From: Palsa-506 sp963786975
GTDB lineage: Bacteria > Actinomycetota > Actinomycetes > Streptosporangiales > Streptosporangiaceae
Reading direction: 5' to 3'
Assembly (NCBI GenBank): GCA_963786975.1
Contig: CAWBBE010000011.1
Span: 620,001 to 684,000 of the forward strand
Length of the DNA: 64,000 nucleotides
Shown: piece by piece, positions 42,994 to 52,010 of the stretch
Layout of the letters: each line of letters begins with the position of its first letter
How positions within the stretch are numbered: position 1 is the first letter of the stretch
Made by a program: the position numbers and the translations under genes
The notes under the pieces: model-generated
Databases searched by the model: none
Told to the model about the DNA's origin: nothing
What the model saw: only the letters and a program-made list of their open reading frames with translations

Positions 42994-44688
42994 ATGGCAG
43001 AGGACAACCCTGTCCCGCCTCCCCTTGCCCGTCGAGTGCCAGGGGCAACCGGCAGGGACAGGCCGGGGCCTGCGCCGCGCAGCGTGCCGCCGAGGCTGCC
43101 GGAGTCTTTGCTGGCGCGCATGCAGGCGGTCATTGATGCCGCTGCGGCTGAGCGGGCGGCTGCCGAGGAGCAGGCAGCAGATCCTGCGCCGAAGACGGCG
43201 TCGCCCCGGCGGATCCCCGGCGCGCCTGGCGCCCTGCGTTCGCCGTCGCGGGCAGGGCAGCGGGAACGGTCAGCACAGCTGGCACCTGCCGCAGCCGCGG
43301 AGCCCGCAACCCAGCCTATTCCAGCCATCCCCGGATCTGCGATCAGCGGCATCCGTAGTCACGCAGCTGAGACCGCCGCCAGGCCGGCGGTTGCCGCGGT
43401 GGTGGCCGCCGAGCCGGAGGTGACCGGCAAGCCGGAGGTGACCGCGAAGCCGGAGGTGACCGCGAAGCCGGAGGTGACCGCGAAGCCGGAGGTAGCCGCG
43501 AAGCCGGTGGTAGCCGCCAAGCCGGAGGCCGCCGCGAAGCCGGTGGTAGCCGCCAAGCCGGAGGCCGCCGCGAAGCCGGTGGTAGCCGCGAAGCCGGAGG
43601 TGACCGCGGAGCCGGAGGTGACCGCGGAGCCGGAAGCGGTGACCGCGAAGCCGGAGGTGACCGCGGAGCCGGAAGCGGTGACCGCGGAGCCGGAGGTGGC
43701 CGCCGCGCCGGAACCAGCGCTAGCCGGGAAAGAACCCGGGCGGTCAGCGGCCCAGCAGGGAACGGGCAAGCCTGGCGCCGTCGCGGGACCTCCGGAACAG
43801 CGGGTCGGCCAGCGGAAGGCGCCGTCCAGGCGTCGCTACGCGATGGGCGGCGCCCTGGCGCTGGTGGCACTCCTCTTCACCGGAGCGCTGGCATTTGCGC
43901 TGTCCAAGCAGACGGCGACCGATGGCGGCGGCGCTGGCGCGTCCGGCGCAAGGACTCGCAACCTCGCGGCCGAATGGGCTGCCGCTGAGGTCAGCCGGAT
44001 CGCCATCGTTGCTTGCGATCCAGTGATGTGCCGGGCGCTTCAGGCGCACCGGTTTCCCGTTAGCCACCTGCTGGAACTCAGGCGCGGGACGGCCGCTCTG
44101 CTGCACTCGGACGTCATCGCCGCTACCCCGGCCGTCCGCAGGCTGTTCGGCGCCCGCCTGAACTCCGTCTATGCACCTGGGGTCATCGCGAGCTTCGGCT
44201 CAGGAAGCATGCGGACCGACATCCTGGCGGTCGCCCGGCATGGAGCCGCCGCCTACTGGAACGCGCTCGGCGCGGACATGAAGATCAGGCAGGCACTCGG
44301 ATCGTCGCTGCTTGGCAGCCCTCGGGTCACGGTCTCGGCCTTGGCGAGGAAGCAGATCAAAAACGAGCAGGCCGACTCGCGGCTGCTGGTCACGATCGCT
44401 GAAATGGCCTCGGTGCACCCGGTATACATCGTGGCGTTCGGCGACTCGGCGCCGGGCGCCAGTCAGGGCAGCCCGTTTCGTTCCGCCGATCTGGCGCAGG
44501 GCAGCAAGTCGCCTCGGCTGGCTAACTCCGCTTACCTGCGGTCGATGTCTGCCTTCCTGCACGGACCCAACGCGACCTACCCTCCTGCAAACACCAAGCG
44601 CGTGAGGCGGCGCCGCGGCCGCACCGTCCTCCGCATCGAATTCGCGGCGCCCAGCCCGCTAGGTCTGCCTCCGCCCACTGCCCCGTGA
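42994..44688 (+). CDS. repeat-rich single-pass membrane protein divergent to the polysaccharide operon
   Basis: 564 residues from ATG 42994 (GGGGG 8 bp upstream). The cytoplasmic half is disordered, with ~100 residues (141-240) of KPEVTA/KPEAAA/EPEVTA repeats; a membrane helix follows at ~283-303 (YAMGGALALVALLFTGALAF). The exported C-terminal domain (304-564) has ACDPVMCRALQAHRFP and a segment VIAATPAVRRLFGARLNSVY, and then LLVTIAEMASVHPVYIVAFGD. No known family is recognised. Topology (long cytoplasmic arm, one helix, external domain) and position suggest a scaffold or partner of the synthase complex; this is inference. Confidence 0.72.
   Translation: MAEDNPVPPPLARRVPGATGRDRPGPAPRSVPPRLPESLLARMQAVIDAAAAERAAAEEQAADPAPKTASPRRIPGAPGALRSPSRAGQRERSAQLAPAAAAEPATQPIPAIPGSAISGIRSHAAETAARPAVAAVVAAEPEVTGKPEVTAKPEVTAKPEVTAKPEVAAKPVVAAKPEAAAKPVVAAKPEAAAKPVVAAKPEVTAEPEVTAEPEAVTAKPEVTAEPEAVTAEPEVAAAPEPALAGKEPGRSAAQQGTGKPGAVAGPPEQRVGQRKAPSRRRYAMGGALALVALLFTGALAFALSKQTATDGGGAGASGARTRNLAAEWAAAEVSRIAIVACDPVMCRALQAHRFPVSHLLELRRGTAALLHSDVIAATPAVRRLFGARLNSVYAPGVIASFGSGSMRTDILAVARHGAAAYWNALGADMKIRQALGSSLLGSPRVTVSALARKQIKNEQADSRLLVTIAEMASVHPVYIVAFGDSAPGASQGSPFRSADLAQGSKSPRLANSAYLRSMSAFLHGPNATYPPANTKRVRRRRGRTVLRIEFAAPSPLGLPPPTAP
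43414..43710 (+). repeat. tandem repeat encoding PEVTAK-type units
   Basis: An 18-bp unit of the type GCCGGAGGTGACCGCGAA, with variants, is repeated about sixteen times inside the membrane protein gene; higher-order blocks (KPVVAAKPEAAA) recur every 36 bp. Its copy number is likely to vary between strains. Confidence 0.8.
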
Positions 44689-44735
44689 TTTCAGCAAACC
44701 GGCGGGTGGCGAGCCCAGGCCGGCCGCAGCCGCCG

Positions 44736-45131
44736 TCAGAGAGTGCTGACGTTTACCACGATGGCTTCCTGGGTGGACCGGGCGATCACCACTACCGCCT
44801 CGGTGTCCGGCGAGGCGTTCTCCTCCCGGTGCGGGACGTGCGGCGGTACCCAGACGTAGTCGCCGGGCTCAGGCTCGAGCCGGGCGAGCTGGCCGGACAC
44901 CGGGTCCCGGAAGACGAAGGCGGGGCGGCCGGCCACCACGAAGATGCCGGTCTCGGACTCGCCGTGGTGATGATCACCGGAAGATGCGCCGGCCGGCAGC
45001 ACGGTCCGGCCCATCCAGAGCGACTGCGCGCCGACCAGCTGGCCGGAGATGGCGGCGGCCCGGATCATGCCGCTGGTCTGCGCCGTCGCGCCGGACAGAT
45101 CCGCGGCCCTGATCAGCCGCAGCCCGGACAT
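44736..45131 (-). CDS. cupin domain protein
   Basis: 131-residue single-domain cupin. Motif 1 is GASSGDHHHGESETGIFVVAG (three His and a Glu for metal) and motif 2 is PGDYVWVPPHVPHREEN. ATG overlaps the msrB stop (ATGA), so the two are co-translated. Possible roles include sugar or small-molecule binding or dioxygenase chemistry; none can be assigned. Confidence 0.82.
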   Translation of the reverse strand: MSGLRLIRAADLSGATAQTSGMIRAAAISGQLVGAQSLWMGRTVLPAGASSGDHHHGESETGIFVVAGRPAFVFRDPVSGQLARLEPEPGDYVWVPPHVPHREENASPDTEAVVVIARSTQEAIVVNVSTL

Positions 45132-45556
45132 CAGCTACCGGCCGATCCGGCACCGCCCGCGGCTGGCTCGAGCGTCAGCGAGACCGAGTTGATGCACCAG
45201 CGCTGATCGGTGGGCACCTGGTAGCCCTCGCCCTCGAACACGTGACCGAGATGCGAGCCGCAGCCGGCGCAGCGCACCTCGGTGCGGACCGAGCCGAGCG
45301 AGCGGTCTTCGAGCAGCACCACCGCGTCATCGGCGGTCGGCTGATAGAAGCTCGGCCAGCCGCAATGCGAGTCGAACTTCGCCGCGGATCTGAACAGCTC
45401 CGCACCGCAGGCCCGGCACCGGTAGACGCCCTCGGTCTTGGTGTCGGTGTACTCGCCGGTGAACGGCGCCTCGGTGCCCGCCTGCCGGAGCACCCGGTAC
45501 TCCTCCGGGGTCAGCCGCTGCTGCCACTCGTCTTCTGTCGGCCGGACATTCTCCAT
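45131..45556 (-). CDS. msrB: peptide-methionine (R)-S-oxide reductase
   Basis: 141 residues. Four zinc Cys in two CxxC pairs (CRAC, CAGC), HCGWPSFYQP, SHLGHVFEGEG, and the catalytic Cys in QRWCINSVSL. It reduces methionine-R-sulfoxide in proteins using thioredoxin. It lies directly downstream of valS on the same strand (25-bp gap) and upstream of the coupled cupin gene. Confidence 0.94.
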   Translation of the reverse strand: MENVRPTEDEWQQRLTPEEYRVLRQAGTEAPFTGEYTDTKTEGVYRCRACGAELFRSAAKFDSHCGWPSFYQPTADDAVVLLEDRSLGSVRTEVRCAGCGSHLGHVFEGEGYQVPTDQRWCINSVSLTLEPAAGGAGSAGS

Positions 45557-45581
45557 GCCAGCGAGACTACCCGGGGGCCGG

Positions 45582-48230
45582 TCAGAGGCTCACCTGGTAC
45601 TCGGGCTCCGGCACCGCCGCCGTGCGCAGCGCGACCTTCGCCACCTGGCCGGCCGCCTGCACGTCGGGCAGCACCGTGGTCAGCGCGGCCAGGTCGTCTG
45701 CCGCCGCGGCGACCGCAAGCTCGCTGACCGGCGCCCGCATGGAGAGCCTGGCCGCCGACTTGGCCGCCCGCACCGCGCCGATCGCGCCGGAGGCCACCGC
45801 CAGCACCCGGGCCTGGCTGCCGCCAGCCGAGGCGGCCGCGGGGAACTCGCCCGGGTCCGGCCACGGCGCGCGGTGCACCGAGCCCGGCTGCCACCACGAC
45901 CACACCTCCTCGGTGACGAACGGCAGGACCGGCGCGAACAGCCGCAGCAGCGCGGAAAGCGCCAGCCGTAGCGCCCCGGCCGCCGACCCGGCGGCGGCGG
46001 CGCCGTGCGCGCCGTATGCCCGGGGCTTGACCAGCTCCACGTAGTCGTTGCAGAAGAACCAGAAGAACTGCTCGGTGAGCTCAAGCGCCCGCGCGTGCTC
46101 ATACGCCTCGAACGCCGCCGCGGCCTGGCCGGTCACCGAGGCAAGCCTGCCGAGCATGGCCAGGTCCAGCGGATCCGTTATGGCTGGTGCTGATTGCCCG
46201 CTTTCCGCCTGACTGGCTGCGGCGGCTTCGCCGGGCAGCGCGGCCAGCACGAACCGGCTGACGTTGAGGATCTTGATGGCCAGCCGCCGGCCGATCTTGA
46301 GCTGCCCGGGGTCGAATGCGGTGTCGGTGCCCAGCCGCGCGCTGCCCGCCCAGTACCGCACTGCGTCCGAGCCGTACTCGCGCAGGATTGCCATCGGGGT
46401 GACCACGTTGCCCTTGGACTTGGACATCTTCTTGCGGTCCGGGTCGAGTATCCAGCCGGAGATCGCGGCGTGCCGCCACGGCAGCCGGCCGTGCTCGGCA
46501 TGCGACCTGAGCACCGTGTAGAACAGCCAGGTCCGGATGATCTCGTGCGCCTGCGGCCGCAGGTCCATCGGGAACACCCGCCGGAACAGGTCGTCGTCCG
46601 TGCTCCAGCCGCCGGCGATCTGCGGGGTCAGCGAGGACGTCGCCCAGGTGTCCATCACGTCCGGGTCCCCGGCGAACCCGCCCGGCTGGCCGCGCTCCTC
46701 GGCCGCGTACCCGGGCGGCGCCTCGACGGCCGGGTCGACCGGCAGCGCGGCGTCCGGCGGCAGGATCGGCTCGTCATGCTGCGGCTGGCCGGCCGCGTCC
46801 AGCGGGTACCAGACCGGGACCGGCACCCCGAAGTACCGCTGCCGGCTGACCAGCCAGTCGCCCGCCAGCCCGTGCACCCAGTTCTCGTACCGGGAGCGCA
46901 TGTGCGCCGGGTGCCAGGCGAGCTCGCGGCCGCGGGCGAGCAGCGCGGCACGCAGCCCGGCGTCCCGGCCGCCGTTGCTGATGTACCACTGCCGGGAAGT
47001 CACGATCTCCAGCGGCAGCTCGCCCTTCTCGTAGAACTTCACCGGGTGCTCGACCGGCTCGGGATCGCCGCGCAGCCCGCCGGCGGCGGCCAGCAGCTCG
47101 GCCATCCGGCGCCTGGCCTGCCGCACGGTCAGGCCGGCCAGCTGCGCGTAGGCCGCGCGGCCGGCGTCGTCGTCCAGCCCCGGCGGCGGCCCGGCCAGCA
47201 GCCGGCCGTCCCGGCCGATCACCGGCCGGGTCGGCAGCTGCAGCTCCTGCCACCAGGACACGTCGGTCGTGTCACCGAACGTGCACACCATCGCGATGCC
47301 GGTGCCCTTGCCCGGCTCGGCCAGCCGGTGCGCGAGCACCGGGACCTCGACGCCGAACACCGGCGTGCGCACGGTGCGGCCGAACAGGGTGGCGTACCGC
47401 TCGTCGTCCGGATGCGCGACCAGCGCCACGCAGCCCGGCAACAGCTCCGGCCGGGTGGTGGCGACCAGCACTCCCGCCCGCGGGCGGCCGGGCCGGCCGC
47501 CGCACCGTCGCCGTCCAGCGGGAAGGCCAGCCGGTAGGACGAGGACTGCACCGGCCGGTCCTCGACCTCAGCCTGCGCGACCGCGGTGCCGAAGGTAACG
47601 TCCCACATGGACGGGCCCTCGGCCAGGTAAGCCTCCTGCCGGGCCAGGTTGCGGAGGAAGCCGCGCTGGGCCACGGCCCGGGACCGCTCGTCGATCGTGC
47701 GGTACTTCGTGCCCCAGTCGAACGACAGGCCGAGCCGCCGCCAGGCCTCCTCGTAGGCCTGCTCGTCCAGCTCGGTCAGCTGCTGGCAGAGCGCCACGAA
47801 GTTGCGCCTGGACACCGGGATCTGCCGGTCGCCCCGGGCGGCCGGGGCGGCCGCGCTGCCGCCGCCGGGCGGCTGGAAGTCCGGGTCATACGGCAGCGAC
47901 GGGTCGCACCGGACGCCGAAGTAGTTCTGCACGCGGCGCTCGGTGGCCAGCCCGTTGTCGTCCCACCCGATCGGGTAGAAGACTTCCTTGCCGCGCATCC
48001 GGTGGAACCGCGCGACCGTGTCGGTGTGCGTGAACGAGAAGACGTGCCCGATGTGCAGCGACCCGCTGACCGTCAGCGGGGGGGTGTCGATGGCGTAGAC
48101 GTCAGCGCGGCTCTTGGTGCGGTCAAACTTGTACTACACGACCCTCTTCCCACCGGCGCGACCACTTGTCCTCGATGCCGTCAAGCGCTGGCTTGGCCGG
48201 CCCGTCGCCGGGGCGGAAGTCGTTGCTCAT
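45582..48230 (-). pseudogene. valS: valyl-tRNA synthetase, two frameshifts
   Basis: Class I aminoacyl-tRNA synthetase charging tRNA-Val. From ATG 48230 the frame reads MSNDFRPGDGP...DKWSRRWEEGRV and then hits a stop; deleting one A near 48135 restores YKFDRTKSRADVYAIDTPP and SGSLHIGHVFSFTHTDT (HIGH motif). The next segment (FYPIGWDDNGLATERRVQ) runs until about 47490, where a second shift is needed to enter LVATTRPELLPGCVAL, the editing domain. KKMSKSKGNVV (KMSKS loop) and the anticodon-binding C-terminus are intact to 45582. Since valS is essential, assembly indels are the likely explanation unless another copy exists. Confidence 0.85.
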
Positions 48231-48270
48231 GCGCTAAATCGTAGCGCGCGGCGAGCGCCCGCAGAATGCG

Positions 48271-48867
48271 TTATCCGTTCCGGCTCCACAGCGGGCCCAC
48301 CAACTGCCAGTCGGCGTCCCAGCTGGCGAGCCTGCGGCGGTCGAGCAGATGCCGGATGAACAGCGCCAGGCCGGCCAGCAGCACCGCCAGCGCGGTGAGC
48401 GCGACCGCCGCCGCGCCGATGACGCGGTCCCGCAGCTGGCTCGGCGTCGGCAGCGGGACCTGCACCTGCCCGGCCCGGTCGAGCCAGACCGGCACGATGG
48501 TGTCGGCCCTGGTCCCGGAGACGGCGGGGATCTTGCCGGCCTGCGTCCGGCCGGCTTCGGTCCACCGGGCCGGAGTCCAGACCAGCCAGGCGTTCTCGCC
48601 GTTGTCGGACATCAGCGGCCCGGGCGCGGCCCGCAGCAGGACCGCCGGAACCCGGTGCCAGGAACGCTGGGCCTGCCGGGCGGCCGCGTCGCCGGCGTGC
48701 ACCCACGAGCTGGCGGCGGCCGCCGCCAGCGGGCCGAATATCAGGAACGCGGCGATCGCGGCAGGCAGCAGCCAGGCCTCGATCAGGTCCGCGGGCCGGC
48801 GCAGCGGGTTGTGGCCGACGCCCAGCCGCCGGGTCAGCCTCGTCCACGTCGTTGTGGGCGTCGTCAT
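48271..48867 (-). CDS. Rv1733c-like two-helix membrane protein
   Basis: 198 residues. The N-terminal VGHNPLRRPADLIEAW is the signature of the mycobacterial Rv1733c family. Two membrane helices (LLPAAIAAFLIFGPLAAAAA and VIGAAAVALTALAVLLAGLALF) flank an external domain that contains the conserved W-H-x-V-P-A-V-L and WTPARWTEAGRTQAGKIPA segments. Function unknown; Rv1733c is a dormancy-regulon antigen in M. tuberculosis. An unusual AT-rich direct repeat sits 145 bp upstream. Confidence 0.82.
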   Translation of the reverse strand: MTTPTTTWTRLTRRLGVGHNPLRRPADLIEAWLLPAAIAAFLIFGPLAAAAASSWVHAGDAAARQAQRSWHRVPAVLLRAAPGPLMSDNGENAWLVWTPARWTEAGRTQAGKIPAVSGTRADTIVPVWLDRAGQVQVPLPTPSQLRDRVIGAAAVALTALAVLLAGLALFIRHLLDRRRLASWDADWQLVGPLWSRNG

Positions 48868-49011
48868 AGCAAGTCACCCCACGGGAGCATGACCGCAGCA
48901 CTGAGGCCAGCTCCCAGTCAGATTCTGCCCCGCCGACCGCGCCGCCGCCACACTCCGGGCGGTGCGAATCAGCTGGTTCCGGCCCCGGCTGGCGCCGGCG
49001 GTCCTGTTCAG

Positions 49012-49049
49012 TTACTTTAAGTGATATGACGATTACTTAGTCATATGAC
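49012..49049. promoter_or_regulatory. AT-rich direct/inverted repeat upstream of the Rv1733c-like gene
   Basis: TTACTTTAAGTGATATGAC (49012-49030) and TTACTTAGTCATATGAC (49033-49049) are imperfect direct repeats, differing by a 2-bp gap and one base. Within them ATATGAC and GTCATAT (49024-49030, 49040-49046) form a perfect 7-bp dyad with a 9-bp spacer. Markedly AT-rich in a 70%+ GC context, so a transcription factor site is likely. Confidence 0.6.
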
Positions 49050-49166
49050 CGGGCGGCCGGCGGAAGCTGAATCGCGGCGCCAGGCGCCGGGCGGCGCACC
49101 CGGGCGCGGCGGCCGGACCGCAGCACGACCATCCGCGGCTCGGCCAGCCGGGCCGGAGCCGGGCGG

Positions 49167-49535
49167 CTAGCCGTCCTGGGGGAGCTCGGTGATCATCTTG
49201 ATGATCTCGCCGCGGCCGTAGCCCTGCCGCCTGGCGTCCTCCACCAGCCTCCTGACCTGGGCGAGGACCGCGCCGCGCTGCGGCGTGCCGGAGACCGTGA
49301 TGCCGCGCCCACGGCGGAACTCCAGCAGCCCCTCGTCCCTGAGCAGGTGCAGCGCCCGCAGCACGGTGTTCTTGTTCACCCCGAGCACGGCAGCCAGGTC
49401 CCTGGCCAGCGGCAGCCGCTCGCCCGGCCCGGCCTCGCCGTCCGCAATGGCGCGCCGGATCTGGGCCGCGACCTGATCGTGCAGCGGCACCGACCCCGAG
49501 CGGTCAATGTTGACATCGAACATGGTACTAGCCAT
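49167..49535 (-). CDS. GntR-family (YtrA-type) transcriptional regulator
   Basis: 122 residues from ATG 49535. Winged HTH: VPLHDQVAAQIRRAIADGEA, GERLPLARDLAAVLGVNKNT, VLRALHLLRDEGLLEFRRGR. The C-terminal domain is only ~40 residues (GAVLAQVRRLVEDARRQGYG), as in the short YtrA subfamily that normally controls transport or envelope genes. It is divergent from a membrane-anchored beta-propeller protein, its probable target. Confidence 0.88.
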   Translation of the reverse strand: MASTMFDVNIDRSGSVPLHDQVAAQIRRAIADGEAGPGERLPLARDLAAVLGVNKNTVLRALHLLRDEGLLEFRRGRGITVSGTPQRGAVLAQVRRLVEDARRQGYGRGEIIKMITELPQDG

Positions 49536-49539
49536 AGTA
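49526..49539. promoter_or_regulatory. candidate GntR operator overlapping the start codon
   Basis: TACTAgccaTAGTA is a perfect 5-bp dyad with a 4-bp centre covering the GntR ATG (49533-49535), in an otherwise AT-richer segment (GGTACTAGCCATAGTAGTTC). The position suits autorepression and could also control the divergent gene. Confidence 0.55.
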
Positions 49540-49599
49540 GTTCCATCATCTGCCGCCCGGCAAGGCGCGGCAGGATACGGCGAACCTGCGGGACCGGCG

Positions 49600-50865
49600 G
49601 TGAGCAGGATGATGATCGCGCCTGTGCAGCGCGCCCCGGGCCCGGCCGGCGCCGAGGCGCTGTTCGCCGAGGCGCGCCGGCGGCGGCGGCGCCGCCGGGT
49701 CACCGCAGCGGCCGCGACGCTGGCGGCGGCCGGGCTGGTAGCGGCCGGGCTGGTAGCGGCCGGGCTGGCGGCCGGCGAGGGCGCGCGTGCCCCGGCCGGC
49801 CGCGCCGGGCCGCGTCCCCGGCCCGCGCTGACCGGGCGGCCGGAGACGGGAAGGTTCACGCTGCCGCCGGCCCAGGTCGGCTGGGTCGACTATCAGGGCC
49901 GGCTGCACGCCGGCAACGTGGCGACCGGCGCCCAGCACGTGCTGGCGGCCTTCCCGTCCGCCGCGGGCGGCTGGTTCGCCGCCGCGGCCGGGCACCTGTT
50001 CTGGCTGGATTTCAGCGTCGCCCACCGGGCCCCGATCCGGGATTACGACCTGGCCACCGGCAGGATCCGGTACCTGGCCCGCGGCCAGTCGGTGTTCGCC
50101 GCCGCGGACGGCCGGCACGTCTACGTGATGCGCAGCGGCACTGCCCTGACCGAGTTCCGCGCGGACGGATCCGGCCGGCCCCGGCCGCTGGCCGTCCCGG
50201 CCGGCTGGCATCTTGACTTCCCGCGGCCGGTAGCGGTGGCGGGCGGCGGCATCACCGTCATCGGCAACGCTGACCGGGCTGACGCGTTCCCGGCCGGCAT
50301 CGCCATCTGGTACCCGGCGACCGGGCAGCTGCGGCGGCTCAGCAACGGCGGCCGGGTCATCGCCGGGTACACGCCGCGCGATGGCCGCCGTAGCCTGCTC
50401 GCCTGGGCGCCGTCGCGCTGCCCGCGGGCCGGCTGCGCGATCAAGATCACCAATACCGCCACGATGGTGACCAGTACCGTGCGCAGCCCGCTGCATCATG
50501 GCTTCACCGGCGGCAACGGCGCGTTCTCGCCGGACGGGGCGCAGCTTGCCGTGTTCGCCCGGCGCGCGGGCCTCGGCTCCAGCCGGCCCAATCGCTCCGA
50601 GCTGGCCATCATCAGCACCAGGACCGGGCGACTGCGGATAGTCCGGGCCGCCCGGCTGGAGACCCAGGAGGACGCCGGCTGGGTGCTCTGGCTGCCCGGC
50701 GGCCGGCGGCTGCTGGCCGGGGCACTGCACTACAGCTACGCCGTGGATGCGAAGACGCTCGCCGCCCGGCCGTTCTTCTTCTTCCCCGGCCCGGACGATC
50801 ACGACATCATGGACACCCCCGACATCAACTTCTCGGCGTTCGTGATCCCCCGGGGGGCGCCATAG
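49600..50865 (+). CDS. membrane-anchored beta-propeller-like protein
   Basis: 421 residues from GTG 49600 (ATG 49609 is possible). Arg-rich cytoplasmic stretch, one membrane helix (~34-57, Ala/Gly/Leu/Val), then an external domain with recurring blade-like units (VGWVDYQGRLHAGNVATG, HLFWLDFSVAHRAPIRDYD, HVYVMRSGTALTEFRADG, GAFSPDGAQLAVFARR). FSPDG-type segments are common in WD40/TolB-like propellers. Divergent from GntR, with 64 bp between the starts. Function unknown. Confidence 0.68.
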   Translation: MSRMMIAPVQRAPGPAGAEALFAEARRRRRRRRVTAAAATLAAAGLVAAGLVAAGLAAGEGARAPAGRAGPRPRPALTGRPETGRFTLPPAQVGWVDYQGRLHAGNVATGAQHVLAAFPSAAGGWFAAAAGHLFWLDFSVAHRAPIRDYDLATGRIRYLARGQSVFAAADGRHVYVMRSGTALTEFRADGSGRPRPLAVPAGWHLDFPRPVAVAGGGITVIGNADRADAFPAGIAIWYPATGQLRRLSNGGRVIAGYTPRDGRRSLLAWAPSRCPRAGCAIKITNTATMVTSTVRSPLHHGFTGGNGAFSPDGAQLAVFARRAGLGSSRPNRSELAIISTRTGRLRIVRAARLETQEDAGWVLWLPGGRRLLAGALHYSYAVDAKTLAARPFFFFPGPDDHDIMDTPDINFSAFVIPRGAP

Positions 50866-50875
50866 GCTGGGATTC

Positions 50876-51907
50876 ATGCAGCTTCGCGTACTCGGGACTA
50901 CCGGCGTCAGGGTCAGCCCGCTCTGCCTGGGGGCGATGATGTTCGGCGCCTGGGGGAACCCAGATCATGACCAATCCGTTCAGGTCATCCGCCGGGCCCT
51001 GGACAGCGGGATCAACTTCATCGATACCGCCGACGTCTACTCGGCCGGCGAGTCGGAGGAGATCGTCGGCAAGGCGCTGGCCGGGGTCGACCGCGACCGG
51101 GTCGTGCTGGCGACGAAGGCGCACGCGTCGATGGGCGACGACGCCAACATGAGCGGCAACTCGCGCCGCTGGCTGATCCGCGAGTGCGAGCACAGCCTGC
51201 GCCGCCTCGGCACCGACTACATCGACCTCTACCAGATCCACCGGCCCGACCCGTCCGCCGGCATCGACGAGACGCTGAGCGCGCTGACCGACCTGATCCG
51301 GGCGGGCAAGATCCGCTATGCGGGCAGCTCGACGTTCCCGCCGTCGCAGATCGTCGAGGCGCAGTGGGTCGCGCAGCGCCGCAACCGGGAGCGGTTCGTC
51401 TGCGAGCAGCCGCCGTACTCGATCATGGTGCGCGGTGTCGAGGCCGAGACGCTGCCGGTCTGCCAGCGCTATGGCATGGGCGTCATCCCGTGGAGCCCGC
51501 TGGCCGGCGGCTGGCTGTCCGGCCGTTACCGGAAGGGCGCCGACCTGCCGGTCAGCAACCGGGCGCAGCGGATCCCGCAGCGATTCGACCTCAGCCTGCC
51601 GGGCAACCAGGCCAAGCTGGAGGCCGCCGAGCAATTGGCCGTGCTCGCGGCCGAGACCGGCCTGTCGCTGATTCACCTGGCGCTGGCATTCGTGCTCAGG
51701 CACCCGGCGGTCACCGCGGCGATCATCGGCCCGCGGACCATGGAGCACCTGGAGGCGCAGCTCGGCGCCGCCGGCGTGACCCTCGACGACGCCGTGCTCG
51801 ACCGCATCGACGAGATCGTCGCGCCGGGCGCCAACCTGAACCGGCCCGACCGCGGCTATGACCCGCCGGCCCTGAGCACGCCGTCGCTCCGCCGCCGCCC
51901 GGCCTGA
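50876..51907 (+). CDS. aldo/keto reductase
   Basis: 343-residue NADPH-dependent TIM-barrel oxidoreductase. Catalytic tetrad Asp53 and Tyr55 (FIDTADVYSAGESEE), Lys81 (VLATKAHAS) and His122 (LYQIHRPD) are all present; the phosphate-binding end is VTAAIIGPRTMEHLEAQL. The start is an ATG 11 bp after the beta-propeller gene stop. It belongs to the general AKR group with YajO/Tas-like members; substrate unknown. Confidence 0.9.
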   Translation: MQLRVLGTTGVRVSPLCLGAMMFGAWGNPDHDQSVQVIRRALDSGINFIDTADVYSAGESEEIVGKALAGVDRDRVVLATKAHASMGDDANMSGNSRRWLIRECEHSLRRLGTDYIDLYQIHRPDPSAGIDETLSALTDLIRAGKIRYAGSSTFPPSQIVEAQWVAQRRNRERFVCEQPPYSIMVRGVEAETLPVCQRYGMGVIPWSPLAGGWLSGRYRKGADLPVSNRAQRIPQRFDLSLPGNQAKLEAAEQLAVLAAETGLSLIHLALAFVLRHPAVTAAIIGPRTMEHLEAQLGAAGVTLDDAVLDRIDEIVAPGANLNRPDRGYDPPALSTPSLRRRPA

Positions 51908-52010
51908 CCGCCACCCGGAGCCCTCTGCCGGACGTAGCCAGATCGTGACTGTCTGAGCAATAATATAAGCTGGCAGATTACGTTCATCGATGGTGTGTTC
52001 TACTGAGTCG

